Source: Thermoleophilaceae bacterium (GTDB lineage: Bacteria > Actinomycetota > Thermoleophilia > Solirubrobacterales > Thermoleophilaceae). From it: a stretch of 64,000 nt of DNA. Location: the NCBI GenBank assembly GCA_040901445.1, contig JBBDYQ010000025.1, positions 61,915 to 125,914 of the forward strand. The letters are read 5' to 3'. Each line of letters begins with the position of its first letter. Within the stretch, counting starts at the first letter, position 1. Position numbers and translations under genes: made by a program. Positions 1 through 9,470 of the stretch are shown here, one piece after another. The notes under the pieces are model-generated. The model was not told the origin of the DNA. It made no database searches and saw nothing but the letters and a program-made list of their open reading frames with translations.

Positions 1-43
1 CCGCCGAACGTTTGCCCCGCGCCAGCATGGGCATTCGAGCCCC

Positions 44-859
44 ATGGCGAGCGACCCGCTAGAGCTCTTCCTGGCCGACATAGCGCGCTTCCCGCTGCTC
101 AGCGCCGGGGAGGAACGCGACCTGGCGCGGCGCATCGAGCGCGGCGACGGCGCGGCGAAGGACCGCATGATCGAGTCCAACCTCCGCCTCGTGGTGGCGA
201 ACGCGAAGCGCTACCGCGGGCTCGGCCTGCCCTTCCTCGACCTCATCCAGGAGGGCATCCTCGGCCTGATCCGGGCCGTCGAGAAGTTCGATCACCGCAG
301 GGGCTTCAAGTTCTCCACATACGCGACCTGGTGGATCCGCCAGGCGCTGCAGCGCGGTGTCCAGCACCACGCCCGCACCATCCGCGTGCCCGTGCACGTG
401 GCCCAGCGGCTCCAGAAGCTGGGAGCCATAGAGCAGCGCCTGGCCACCGAGCTGGGACGCGACCCCAGCGACTCGGAGGTGGCCCGCGCGATGGAGCTCG
501 GCGAGGCCGAGCTCGAGGAGCTGCGCGGGTCGGAGCGGGTGCCAGTGAGCCTCGAGTCCCCGGTCGGAGCCGACGGCGACACCGAGTTCGGGGCGCTCAT
601 CCCATTCGACGGGCCGGGCCCCCACGAGGACGTGGCCGAGGCACTCGAGGAGGAGTCGATTCGGCGCGCCCTGGAGCGCCTCGACGTCGAGGAGCGGCAG
701 GTGATCGAGCTGCGCTTCGGCCTGGCCGGTGCGGAGCCCCGGACGCTGCGGGACGTCGCGCGCCGCGTCGGGCTGTCGGCGGAGGGCGTCCGCAAGGTCG
801 AACGGCGTGCACTGGGCAGGCTCGCCGAGGAGCGCGAGCTCCAAGCCCTCGCCGCCTGA
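44..859 (+). CDS. RNA polymerase sigma factor, RpoD-like (primary-type, group 2/3)
   Basis: A 271-residue sigma-70 family factor that would direct core RNA polymerase to promoters. Region 1.2 is at residues 3-35 ([17 protein letters not shown]). Region 2 is at about 44-115 with the hallmark core-binding and -10 recognition segments ([20 protein letters not shown], then [13 protein letters not shown]). Region 3 is central, and region 4 has a helix-turn-helix at about 235-262. There is no long region 1.1, so it is shorter than a primary SigA and more like the RpoD-related alternative sigmas that are often multiple in actinobacteria. The ATG at 44 fits the start of region 1.2. It stands alone, with a cytochrome gene downstream. 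Its regulon cannot be told from sequence. Confidence 0.9.
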   Translation: MASDPLELFLADIARFPLLSAGEERDLARRIERGDGAAKDRMIESNLRLVVANAKRYRGLGLPFLDLIQEGILGLIRAVEKFDHRRGFKFSTYATWWIRQALQRGVQHHARTIRVPVHVAQRLQKLGAIEQRLATELGRDPSDSEVARAMELGEAELEELRGSERVPVSLESPVGADGDTEFGALIPFDGPGPHEDVAEALEEESIRRALERLDVEERQVIELRFGLAGAEPRTLRDVARRVGLSAEGVRKVERRALGRLAEERELQALAA

Positions 860-912
860 GACGTCCTAGGGCGAGGCACGGCGTCGCGCCGTGCGGTTAG
901 CATGCCCGCCGC

Positions 913-1398
913 ATGGAGATTGTCATCTTCCTCGTCCCGTGGGTCCTCATCGGGATCGGGATCCTCTTCGTGTCGTTCTCGGGAGGGCCGGGCGAAGCCC
1001 GGCGCGCGTACCTGACCCGCGGCAACCGCGCGTTCGGGATCGCCATCCCGCTGATCTACATCGCGTTCGGCATCGCGGTGCCCGCGCTGGTGCTCTCCTC
1101 GCGCGAGGAGAACGCCGGCGCCACCGCCTCGCTGGCCAACGAGGACCTGTCCGCGGAGCTCGAGCGCGGCAAGGAGCTCTTCCGCCAGACGTGCGCCAGC
1201 TGCCACGACCTCGACGCGATCAACGCCAACGGGGTCACCGGGCCGGACCTCGACGAGATAGGCGAGGTCACGCCGGAGCGCATCGTCACGGCCATCCGCA
1301 TCGGCGGCACGGGCGCAAATCGCATGCCCGCGGGGCTGGTCGAGGGCGAGAACGCCGAGGCCGTGGCAAGGTACGTGGCCGCGGTCGCGGGCAAGTAG
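913..1398 (+). CDS. Membrane-anchored c-type cytochrome
   Basis: A 161-residue protein with two hydrophobic segments (about residues 3-22 and 42-62) followed by a small cytochrome c domain. The haem motif CASCH is at about residues 94-98. A methionine near residue 138, in the segment RMPAG, is the probable sixth ligand, as in class I cytochromes. The haem domain probably faces the outside of the membrane and carries electrons in respiration. No partner oxidase or reductase gene is adjacent, so its redox partners are unknown. The ATG at 913 starts directly at the first membrane segment. Confidence 0.85.
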   Translation: MEIVIFLVPWVLIGIGILFVSFSGGPGEARRAYLTRGNRAFGIAIPLIYIAFGIAVPALVLSSREENAGATASLANEDLSAELERGKELFRQTCASCHDLDAINANGVTGPDLDEIGEVTPERIVTAIRIGGTGANRMPAGLVEGENAEAVARYVAAVAGK

Positions 1399-1529
1399 CC
1401 GGACGGCGATAGCCGTCGCCCTCCCGCGTCCTCGCTCGCTCGCGTGCGGAGCACGCGTCGCTCGCTGCGTCCTTGGATGGCTCGGCTCTCGCCGCCCGGT
1501 GGCCGTCCGTCGAGGCTGCTAGGCTGCCG

Positions 1530-1686
1530 CCGTTCCGAATACGCCGAAGCGCCCGCATGGATGAAGCGGGGCGCGGGGGACCCGGTGGCCGGAAGGCCGG
1601 GGGCGAATCGCCGCCAAGGTGCGGCGTAGCGCAGCTCTTTCAGCGCGAGCCCGTCAGCTAACCCCGTAGGCCTACGAAAGAGAGCA
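1530..1686 (+). promoter_or_regulatory. Cyclic di-AMP (ydaO/yuaA) riboswitch, copy 1
   Basis: The stretch has the conserved blocks of the ydaO/yuaA class: CCGAAT near 1535, GGGGGACCCGGT near 1576, GGGGCGAATC near 1601, then CGAGCCCGTCAGCTAACCCC near 1645 and ACGAAAGAGA at the 3' end. The same blocks recur at 10985-11111, and both copies end just before a start codon. The class senses c-di-AMP and usually turns expression off. In actinobacteria it commonly precedes cell-wall hydrolase genes. Here the next gene is an 88-residue protein with one membrane segment. Exact ends are approximate. Confidence 0.9.
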
Positions 1687-1953
1687 ATGGACTCAGCGCA
1701 CGCGCGCGCCGAGCGCGCTTACACAGAACTCAGCCGGCCGGCCCGGGCCGATCTGCGCCTCGTGGATGAGCCGCCGGCACGGGATCCGGAGACCGGAAGG
1801 CGGACCGTGACGATCCGCGGCCAGGTGGCCCCGCCACGCCGGCGCTCGCCGGCGGCCGCACAGATCTCCGCGCGACCCGATCGCGTGGCGATGTGGGCCG
1901 TGATGCTCGGCCTCTTCCTGGTCTTCATGGCCGTGGTCACCGCCACGCCGTAG
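1687..1953 (+). CDS. Small protein with C-terminal membrane segment, under a c-di-AMP riboswitch
   Basis: An 88-residue protein not assigned to a family. About 65 polar, Arg/Ala-rich residues with no signal peptide are followed by one hydrophobic segment at about residues 68-85 (VAMWAVMLGLFLVFMAVV), so it looks tail-anchored with the N-terminus in the cytoplasm. The ATG at 1687 lies directly after the riboswitch 3' end. That placement suggests a role tied to c-di-AMP signalling in turgor, envelope or osmolyte control. This is inference from position only. The mid-region (RTVTIRGQV) could be a short beta strand. Confidence 0.7.
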   Translation: MDSAHARAERAYTELSRPARADLRLVDEPPARDPETGRRTVTIRGQVAPPRRRSPAAAQISARPDRVAMWAVMLGLFLVFMAVVTATP

Positions 1954-1964
1954 CCCGGGGAGGA

Positions 1965-2054
1965 GGGCCGGCGTAGCCGGCCCGGGCACGAGAGGCCGGA
2001 TGCCGAAAGTCCCCATCAGGGCGCGGGGCAGGATGCCCCGCGGAGGATTCCTCC
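1965..2054. repeat. Dispersed structured element, copy 1
   Basis: An intergenic run of hairpins shared with 44672-44763. A GC-rich hairpin (GGGCCGGC, loop GTA, GCCGGCCC; 1965-1983) comes first. A conserved 21-base block begins CGAGAGGCCGGATGCCG at 1989-2009. A third hairpin with loop AGGAT at 2023-2041 (GCGGGGC/GCCCCGC) is followed here by GGAGG-ATT-CCTCC (2042-2054). The 21-base block and the AGGAT hairpin are nearly identical in the two copies. It lies between the riboswitch-controlled gene and a secreted-protein gene. It may be a dispersed repeat or a structured RNA. Confidence 0.6.
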
Positions 2055-2166
2055 AAGCAACAGCGCAGCAACGGCCGCCCGCCCGGGTTAACGGGTCAGG
2101 AAGGCGCGCTCGCAGCGTGCGGCAGCCGCCGCATGTCCAGCGCCTCCGCTTCCCCCGAGACCCCAG

Positions 2167-2952
2167 ATGCGCGCTGCCACGACATTCGCTGCCCTGACCG
2201 CCGCCGCGGCCCTGCTCTTCGCCGTCACCGGCGCGGGGGCCGACTCGGAGGACCCGGCCGCCGTGGGGGCGCAGGAGACCGGCCCGCGTCACCAGCTCCT
2301 CGGCAGCTGGAAGGCCGGCCGCAGAGGCAAGCTCGTGATGCGTGAGAGCCGCGGGCGCGTATCCGGCCGCGTGAGCCGCACGCTGCGGATCGGCGGCTGC
2401 CGCGTGCCGCGCCGCGTGGCGCTGTTCCGCTCGCTGCGCTTCGTGCGGCGCGAGCTGCAGTCGGACGTGTGGGTGGGCCGGCTCGCCCTGCCCGACGCCG
2501 ACCGTGACTGCCGCAGGCGCACGGTGAGCGTCCGCGTGCGGGTGTCCAGCGACCTCAGGGTGCGCGCGCTCTACCGCGACGAGGGACGCCGCCGCACCCT
2601 CCGCATGCGCCGCGTGCGCCCGCGGGTGCACGCGGGCGACCCGGTGCTCGGCACCTGGGAGCGCAGGGGAGCGGGCATCACGGTGAGGCGCCGCGACGAC
2701 GCCTACGTGGGCGTGGCGCGCGACGCCTTCCTCCTGAGCAACAACTGCACCGTCTCGGCCGGCACGGTCGTGTGGCGGCTGCGCCCGTCCGCGCCCGAGC
2801 GCTACGACGGAGCCGTCCAGACCTTCCTGCCGCCGCCCACGTGCGACCCGGGGACGCCCTCGGACAGCCGCTGGCGGCTGGAATCCGAGGACGAGCTCGT
2901 GCGCGAGGCGCCCGACGGCTCGATCACCGAGTACACGCGCGCCGCCGAGTAG
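2167..2952 (+). CDS. Secreted protein with two lipocalin-like halves (hypothetical)
   Basis: A 261-residue protein with a signal peptide (residues 1-25, ending near GAGA). The mature part seems to hold two similar halves, each opening with a (L/V)LGxW motif: LLGSWKAGR near residue 38 and VLGTWERRG near residue 158. Both are followed by beta-rich, Arg-rich sequence, which recalls lipocalin-like repeats. Four cysteines (CRVP, DC, NNC, TCD) could form disulphides outside the cell. No enzymatic motif was recognised. The start was chosen because the signal peptide begins there. Confidence 0.6.
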   Translation: MRAATTFAALTAAAALLFAVTGAGADSEDPAAVGAQETGPRHQLLGSWKAGRRGKLVMRESRGRVSGRVSRTLRIGGCRVPRRVALFRSLRFVRRELQSDVWVGRLALPDADRDCRRRTVSVRVRVSSDLRVRALYRDEGRRRTLRMRRVRPRVHAGDPVLGTWERRGAGITVRRRDDAYVGVARDAFLLSNNCTVSAGTVVWRLRPSAPERYDGAVQTFLPPPTCDPGTPSDSRWRLESEDELVREAPDGSITEYTRAAE

Positions 2953-3079
2953 AGCACCGCTCCGGAGCTCGCCCCTTCAGGAACGGTTAAGCCCGCGCCG
3001 GTACCAATCCGGAACGGCCGCTGCCGCGTATCCGTTTGCGACGGGGTACCCGGCGGACACGCCGCCATCCCGCGATCTA

Positions 3080-3099
3080 TACTTACCGCACGTAAGCTA
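3080..3099. promoter_or_regulatory. Inverted-repeat operator, probable HxlR site
   Basis: TACTTAC and GTAAGCTA flank a 5-base centre at 3080-3099, about 20 bases before the AhpD-like gene. HxlR/DUF24 regulators typically bind TACTTA-type inverted repeats, and an HxlR gene lies 575 bases downstream. The match to that regulator is inference. Confidence 0.55.
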
Positions 3100-3117
3100 G
3101 GTGCAGAAAGTGAAGCC

Positions 3118-3681
3118 ATGAAGACCAAGGAGAGCAGGTTCCAGGTTCACGACGAGCTCACGGCACCCGAGCGCAGCCTTCCGGTCCTGAAGGGCGCCCT
3201 GTCCGGCGGCGGACAGCTCCCCAACTTCGTCGGCGTGCTCGCGGGCGCCCCGGCGGCGCTGCGGGCCTACGCGCGCTTCCGCTCGGAGCTGCGCCACGGC
3301 TCCCTTCCGGTCAAGAGCCAGCAGCGCATCGACCTCGCGGTCGCGGAGCACCAGCGCAGCGAGTACGCGCTGGCCACGCTCCAGCGCACCGCGCGCGACG
3401 CCGGCCTCGGCCTTGACGAGATCGCCAAGGCGCGGCGCTTCGAGTCCGCCGACGAGCGCGAGGCGGCCCTGCTCGGCTTCGTCCGCGCGCTGCTGGAGAG
3501 CGACGGCCCGCCCAAGGCCGTGCACATCGAGGAGGCCCGCGAGGCCGGCTGGAGCGACGAGCAGATCCTCGAGGCGGTCGCGCACGTGGCGCTCGCCTCG
3601 TTCGGCAACCTCGTCACCCAGGCGGGCGACGTCCCCAGGGACGGGTCTCAGGAGGAGTCCCGGCTGCTTCAGGCGGCGTAG
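3118..3681 (+). CDS. AhpD-like / carboxymuconolactone decarboxylase-family protein lacking cysteines
   Basis: A 187-residue all-helical protein of the CMD/AhpD type. The segment LPNFVGVLAGAPAALRAYA near residues 34-52 matches the first family helices, and the EHQRSEYALATLQ helix near 82-94 sits where peroxidase members carry the catalytic Cys pair. No cysteine occurs anywhere in the protein, so the thiol peroxidase reaction of AhpD is not possible here. ATG 3118 has an upstream inverted repeat and is followed, 11 bases after the stop, by an HxlR regulator, which suggests an operon answering electrophile or redox stress. Its function remains open. Confidence 0.75.
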   Translation: MKTKESRFQVHDELTAPERSLPVLKGALSGGGQLPNFVGVLAGAPAALRAYARFRSELRHGSLPVKSQQRIDLAVAEHQRSEYALATLQRTARDAGLGLDEIAKARRFESADEREAALLGFVRALLESDGPPKAVHIEEAREAGWSDEQILEAVAHVALASFGNLVTQAGDVPRDGSQEESRLLQAA

Positions 3682-3692
3682 CATCTGGAGCG

Positions 3693-4007
3693 ATGTCGGG
3701 CCTCTGCTGCTCCCACTACCACCACGCGGTGGAGCTGATCGGCAAGCGCTGGACTGGCGCCATCGTCTTCGTCCTCCTCGAACACGGCCCGATGCGCTTC
3801 TCCGAGGTGGGGACAGCAGTGCCCGACCTGTCTGATCGCCTCCTCTCGGAGCGGATGAAGGAGCTCGAGACCGAGGGCATCGTGCGCCGCACCGTATGTG
3901 GCGGGAGCCCCGTCAAGGTCGAGTACGCCCTGACGGCCAAGGGCCAGGCCCTGGAGCCCGCTGTCCGCGCGCTCAAGCTGTGGGCGCGCGAGCACGCCGC
4001 TCGTTAG
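3693..4007 (+). CDS. HxlR-family (DUF24) winged-helix regulator
   Basis: A 104-residue single-domain MarR/HxlR-type regulator. The family pattern is clear: a helix ending in IGKRWTG near residue 20, a recognition helix in the RFSEVG...LSDRLLSERMKELE stretch, and a wing before VEYALTAKG. Cysteines at 5, 6 and 69 are notable because known family members sense quinones or disulphide stress with an N-terminal Cys. It likely represses its own operon with the AhpD-like gene through the inverted repeat at 3080-3099. Confidence 0.88.
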   Translation: MSGLCCSHYHHAVELIGKRWTGAIVFVLLEHGPMRFSEVGTAVPDLSDRLLSERMKELETEGIVRRTVCGGSPVKVEYALTAKGQALEPAVRALKLWAREHAAR

Positions 4008-4057
4008 GCTGCCCTCTTCGCGAACCACCACGCCGCCCACCCGCGAAAGGGAGCCCG

Positions 4058-5407
4058 ATGGCCGACCAGCCGCAGACCGCCGACGACGTCAAGGCGATCG
4101 TCGAAGAGCGCGACATCCGCTTCATCCGCTTCTGGTTCACGGACATCCTCGGGCAGCTCAAGAGCTTCTCCGTGGGCAAGGACGAGCTGGACGACGCCTT
4201 CGAGGGCGGCATGGGCTTCGACGGCTCCTCGATCACGGGCTTCAACGCCATCGAGGAGTCGGACATGATCGCGATGCCCGACCCATCGACCTTCAACGCG
4301 CTGCCCTGGCGTCCCGAGGACAAGGGCGTCGGCCGCATGTTCTGCGACGTGGTCACGCCCGACCGCCAGCCCTATGAGGGCGACCCGCGCCACGTGCTGC
4401 GCCGCGCGCTTCAGCGCGCCGAGAGCATGGGCTTCGACCACTTCTACGTGGGTCCCGAGCTGGAGTTCTTCTACTTCAAGAACGCCCGTCCCGAGGACGG
4501 CAAGCCGGAGGTTCTCGACGAGGGCGGCTATTTCGACCTCACCACCCTCGACGCCGGCTCGGATGTGCGGCGCGAGACCGTGCTGGCGCTCGAGCAGCTC
4601 GGCATCCACGTGGAGTACACCCACCACGAGGTCGGCCCGTCGCAGCACGAGATCGACATGCGCTACGCCGACGCCCTGAAGATGGCCGACGACTGCATGA
4701 CCTACCGCATCACGGTCAAGGAGTACGCCATGAAGTACGGCTGGCACGCCACCTTCATGCCCAAGCCGCTCTTCGGCGAGAACGGCTCCGGCATGCACAC
4801 GCACCAGTCGCTGTTCAAGGGCGGCAGCAACGCCTTCTACGACGCCGACGACCAGTACTTCCTGTCCGACGTGGGCAAGGCCTACATCGCCGGCCAGCTC
4901 AAGCACGCGCGCGAGGTCTCCTCGATCTTCGCCCAGTGGGTCAACTCGTACAAGCGGCTCGTGCCGGGCTACGAGGCGCCGGTCTACTGCGCCTGGTCGC
5001 GCCGCAACCGCTCCGCGCTCGTGCGCGTGCCGCTCTACCATCCCGGCAAGGAGCAGGCCACGCGGATGGAGCTGCGCTGCCCCGACCCCGCCTGCAACCC
5101 CTACCTGACGTTCGCGGTGCTGCTGCAGGCCGGGCTCGAGGGGATCGAGAAGGGCTACGAGCTGCCCGAGCCGATGGAGAAGAACCTCTACCACCTGTCG
5201 CCCGACGACCGCAAGCGGCTGGGCATCGAGCAGCTGCCCGAGACGCTGGGCGAGGCCGTGGAGATCACCGCCGGCTCGGAGCTCGTGCTGCGCACGCTCG
5301 GCGAGCACATGTTCAACCGCTTCGTGGAGATCAAGCGCCAGGAGTGGGACGACTACCGCGTGCAGGTCAGCCAGTGGGAGCTGGACCGCTACATGGCGGT
5401 GTTGTAG
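4058..5407 (+). CDS. glnA: Glutamine synthetase, type I
   Basis: A 449-residue type I glutamine synthetase that makes glutamine from glutamate, ammonia and ATP in the cytoplasm. Visible signatures are the beta-grasp segment GFDGSSITGF (about residue 51), the metal-binding EFFYF region near 139, the ATP-binding NGSGMHTHQS near 244, and the active-site NRSALVRVP near 316. The segment NLYHLSPDD near 375 aligns with the loop that carries the adenylylated tyrosine in regulated enzymes; whether it is modified is unknown. ATG 4058 is preceded by GAAAGGGAG, a good ribosome site. It stands alone after the HxlR gene. Confidence 0.95.
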   Translation: MADQPQTADDVKAIVEERDIRFIRFWFTDILGQLKSFSVGKDELDDAFEGGMGFDGSSITGFNAIEESDMIAMPDPSTFNALPWRPEDKGVGRMFCDVVTPDRQPYEGDPRHVLRRALQRAESMGFDHFYVGPELEFFYFKNARPEDGKPEVLDEGGYFDLTTLDAGSDVRRETVLALEQLGIHVEYTHHEVGPSQHEIDMRYADALKMADDCMTYRITVKEYAMKYGWHATFMPKPLFGENGSGMHTHQSLFKGGSNAFYDADDQYFLSDVGKAYIAGQLKHAREVSSIFAQWVNSYKRLVPGYEAPVYCAWSRRNRSALVRVPLYHPGKEQATRMELRCPDPACNPYLTFAVLLQAGLEGIEKGYELPEPMEKNLYHLSPDDRKRLGIEQLPETLGEAVEITAGSELVLRTLGEHMFNRFVEIKRQEWDDYRVQVSQWELDRYMAVL

Positions 5408-5423
5408 AACTCCTGGTCATGGC

Positions 5424-5447
5424 GTCGAACATACGGTAATGTTCGAC
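5424..5447. promoter_or_regulatory. Palindromic operator of the toxin-antitoxin pair
   Basis: Perfect 9-base arms GTCGAACAT (5424-5432) and ATGTTCGAC (5439-5447) flank a 6-base centre (ACGGTA). The palindrome sits directly before the antitoxin gene and covers a possible upstream ATG at 5439. It fits autoregulation by the antitoxin, which is usual for type II modules. The protein that binds is inferred. Confidence 0.7.
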
Positions 5448-5450
5448 GAT

Positions 5451-5756
5451 ATGAAGGCATTTCCCATACCCTCCCGCGATGTCCGGCTCCCGCGCCGGGC
5501 GCTCGAAGCGCTCGCCGAGGGCCGGGCCGTCGCGGTCACGCGCTACGGCAAGACCGAGCACGTCGTCCTCGCCGAGCGCCAGTACGCTCAGGTCGCCCCG
5601 CTGCTCGAGGCACTCGAGGAGGGCGTTTCCGTGTCGCCCGAGCTCCTCATGACGCGCTCAGATGTGGAGCTGGCGCGGGAGCTGGCCGACGATCGCGAGC
5701 CCACCGAGGCTGAGGAGGCCCAGATCGCGCGTCTCGTAGAGGAGTCCGGCCGGTAG
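5451..5756 (+). CDS. Antitoxin-like protein (Phd/YefM-like N-terminus)
   Basis: A small acidic protein of 101 residues from ATG 5451. An in-frame ATG at 5439 would add four residues but lies inside the operator palindrome, so 5451 is preferred. The N-terminal part (IPSRDVRLPRRALEALAEG, then AVAVTRYGKTEHVVL) resembles the DNA-binding fold of Phd/YefM antitoxins. The C-terminal half is a Glu-rich helix ending in EEAQIARLVEESGR, as in toxin-neutralising tails. Its stop codon overlaps the GTG of the next gene by one base, a typical toxin-antitoxin arrangement. Confidence 0.65.
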   Translation: MKAFPIPSRDVRLPRRALEALAEGRAVAVTRYGKTEHVVLAERQYAQVAPLLEALEEGVSVSPELLMTRSDVELARELADDREPTEAEEAQIARLVEESGR

Positions 5757-6346
5757 TGCCGCTCGCGCCCGCCGAGCTTCGCCGCGGGCGCATCTGCTGG
5801 GCCCTCTATCCATTCGCGGGCCAGTTCCCCGCCGCGCTCGCCGACGGGCCGCGGGTGGATACGGTCGAGGATCTCGCCGGCCACCACGGCGGCCGTCCCG
5901 TGCGGCTGGTCACCGAGGCGCGGCTGCGACCCGTCCTCCTGCTCCACGACGGCACCCGCGGGGAGCAGGAGGACCTCGTGTGCCTGCGCGTGAACACGGT
6001 CAAGGCCCGGCACCGCAGCGACTCCGACACGTGGGACCGGATCGAGCGGGCAGAGCATCCCTTCTTCCTCTTGCTGCCGGCGACGGAGCGGCGTTACGGC
6101 CTACCAGAGGATTCCGTCGTGGCCATCGCGTCCGTCGGGACGGTGCACAAGAGCGCGCTGCTGGGGCCGCGTCACGTCGGCGAGCTCAGCCGGGCGGAGA
6201 TGGAGACCGTCTCCGATCGGATGTCGGTGGCGCTCGGCCTCGACCTCGCGCCAAAGGTGGCCGCTCTCGCCAAGGAGCTGCTGCGCCGGGCCGGGCTCGT
6301 GGAGGCGGGAGGGGAAGAGGAGGGCCAGAGCCGCGGGCCCGCGTGA
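5756..6346 (+). CDS. PemK/MazF-like toxin (putative)
   Basis: A 196-residue protein from a GTG overlapping the antitoxin stop. The opening RRGRICWALYPF resembles the MazF/PemK strand RGDIYWV, and RPVLLLHD matches its RPxLVL strand. The end (SVGTVHKSALLGPRHVGELS, then EMETVSDRMSVALGL) follows the family pattern of a final beta strand and helix. It is longer than usual MazF (about 110-120), with extra sequence between the first two strands and a Gly/Glu-rich tail. Family members cleave RNA. Divergence is strong, so the assignment rests mainly on pattern and gene order. Confidence 0.55.
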   Translation: MPLAPAELRRGRICWALYPFAGQFPAALADGPRVDTVEDLAGHHGGRPVRLVTEARLRPVLLLHDGTRGEQEDLVCLRVNTVKARHRSDSDTWDRIERAEHPFFLLLPATERRYGLPEDSVVAIASVGTVHKSALLGPRHVGELSRAEMETVSDRMSVALGLDLAPKVAALAKELLRRAGLVEAGGEEEGQSRGPA

Positions 6347-6364
6347 CGGTTAGGATCACCCGCC

Positions 6365-6748
6365 TTGATCAGGAGCGCCCTCGTGTTGTCGTGCTCGGCC
6401 GTCGTCCTGGCCGCGGCCGGCTGCGGTGAGGATCAGATCGACACTGCCAAGGCCGAGGATGAGATCGCCCGCGCCATCGCGTCGCAGACGGGCCTGGCAG
6501 TGGAGTCGGTGGAGTGCCCCGATGATGTCGAGGCGGAGCGGGGCGGCACGTTCGAGTGCACCGCCACCGGGGCCAACGGCGGCGAGGCCAAGGTCCAGGT
6601 CAGCCAGACCGACGACGAGGGCAACATCCGCTTCCAGGCGCCGGACCTGCGCGCGCTCGGCGCGCCGACGCCTGGCGGGACGCCGACCACACCGGGCGGC
6701 GAGGCGCCGGGCGGCGCGCCCACCTCGCCCGGCGGCGAAGCGCCGTAC

Positions 6749-6766
<18 letters not shown>
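6365..6766 (+). CDS. DUF4333-type lipoprotein
   Basis: A 133-residue lipoprotein from TTG 6365. A signal sequence ends in a lipobox (LAAAGC, Cys about 20), so it is probably lipid-anchored on the outer face of the membrane. The body holds a paired-cysteine domain ([19 protein letters not shown]) with a following beta strand ([16 protein letters not shown]) typical of DUF4333. The tail is a low-complexity Pro-Gly-rich repeat (PGGEAP). Its 3' end overlaps the convergent DUF255 gene by 18 bases. Confidence 0.7.
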
Positions 6767-8707
<1,941 letters not shown>

Positions 8708-8717
8708 GCCTTCGAGG

Positions 8718-9470
8718 CTACCCGGGCAGGCGCTCGACGAACGCGCGGAGTGCGTCCGCGAAGGCGGGGTCCACGCTGGGCTTGGCCGTGGTGGCGGCCG
8801 TCTCGGCATCCGGCATCGCCGCGGCGGCGTCGTCGAACCCCTCCCGCGTGAACATCAGGCAGCCCTCGTGGTGGACGAGCAGGGTGGGCAACGGAGGCAG
8901 CTGCTCGCGGGCGGCGGCGATCTCGCGCGCGTACGCCGGGCCGTGGGCGTTGATGTCGCCATAGAAGGCCCTGGCCACCCCATGGGGGACCCGGTCGAGG
9001 AACTCCTCGGCGAGCGGGTCGGCCTCGTGCGCGGGCTCGCGCTGGAGGCCCAGCCACGACCGGAACTGCTCTCGGACGAACGCCCGGTGCGACGCGTCGG
9101 CGAGCTGGATGTGGGCGTCCACCACGGCGCCGTTGAGTGAGCGCCGCTCGCTCGTCATGTCGAGCGACACGATGGGGTGCCCGAGGGCGAGCGTCCGGAC
9201 CGCCCCCGGACGGTCGCGGCTGAGCAGCACCGCGCCCAGCGAGCCCAGCTCGTCGCCGACCACGACGACACGATCCCAGCCGAGCCGGTCCAGCTCGGCG
9301 AGGCCGCGGTCGGCGCGGGCCTGGAAGGGCGAGGCCTCGGCCCGGGGCTCGCTGCCGACCCCCGGCGCGTCATAGCTGGCCACCTCGGCCCACTCCTCCA
9401 GCAGCGGCCGGATGGTCCACTCGAGCTCGGTGAGGCTCGGCATCAGCAGAATCCGGGGGCGATCAGCCAC
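8718..9470 (-). CDS. Alpha/beta-hydrolase-fold protein with unusual nucleophile elbow
   Basis: A 250-residue alpha/beta hydrolase fold. The elbow normally reading GxSxG is GDELG near residue 73 ([16 protein letters not shown]), placing Glu where a catalytic Ser or Asp is expected. A late His ([10 protein letters not shown]) is present, but no obvious acid partner was identified. It may be a non-hydrolytic family member or use a different nucleophile. Its start overlaps the end of the upstream acyl-CoA synthetase by 8 bases, so the two are translationally coupled. It is 10 bases upstream of the DUF255 gene. Confidence 0.7.
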   Translation of the reverse strand: MADRPRILLMPSLTELEWTIRPLLEEWAEVASYDAPGVGSEPRAEASPFQARADRGLAELDRLGWDRVVVVGDELGSLGAVLLSRDRPGAVRTLALGHPIVSLDMTSERRSLNGAVVDAHIQLADASHRAFVREQFRSWLGLQREPAHEADPLAEEFLDRVPHGVARAFYGDINAHGPAYAREIAAAREQLPPLPTLLVHHEGCLMFTREGFDDAAAAMPDAETAATTAKPSVDPAFADALRAFVERLPG

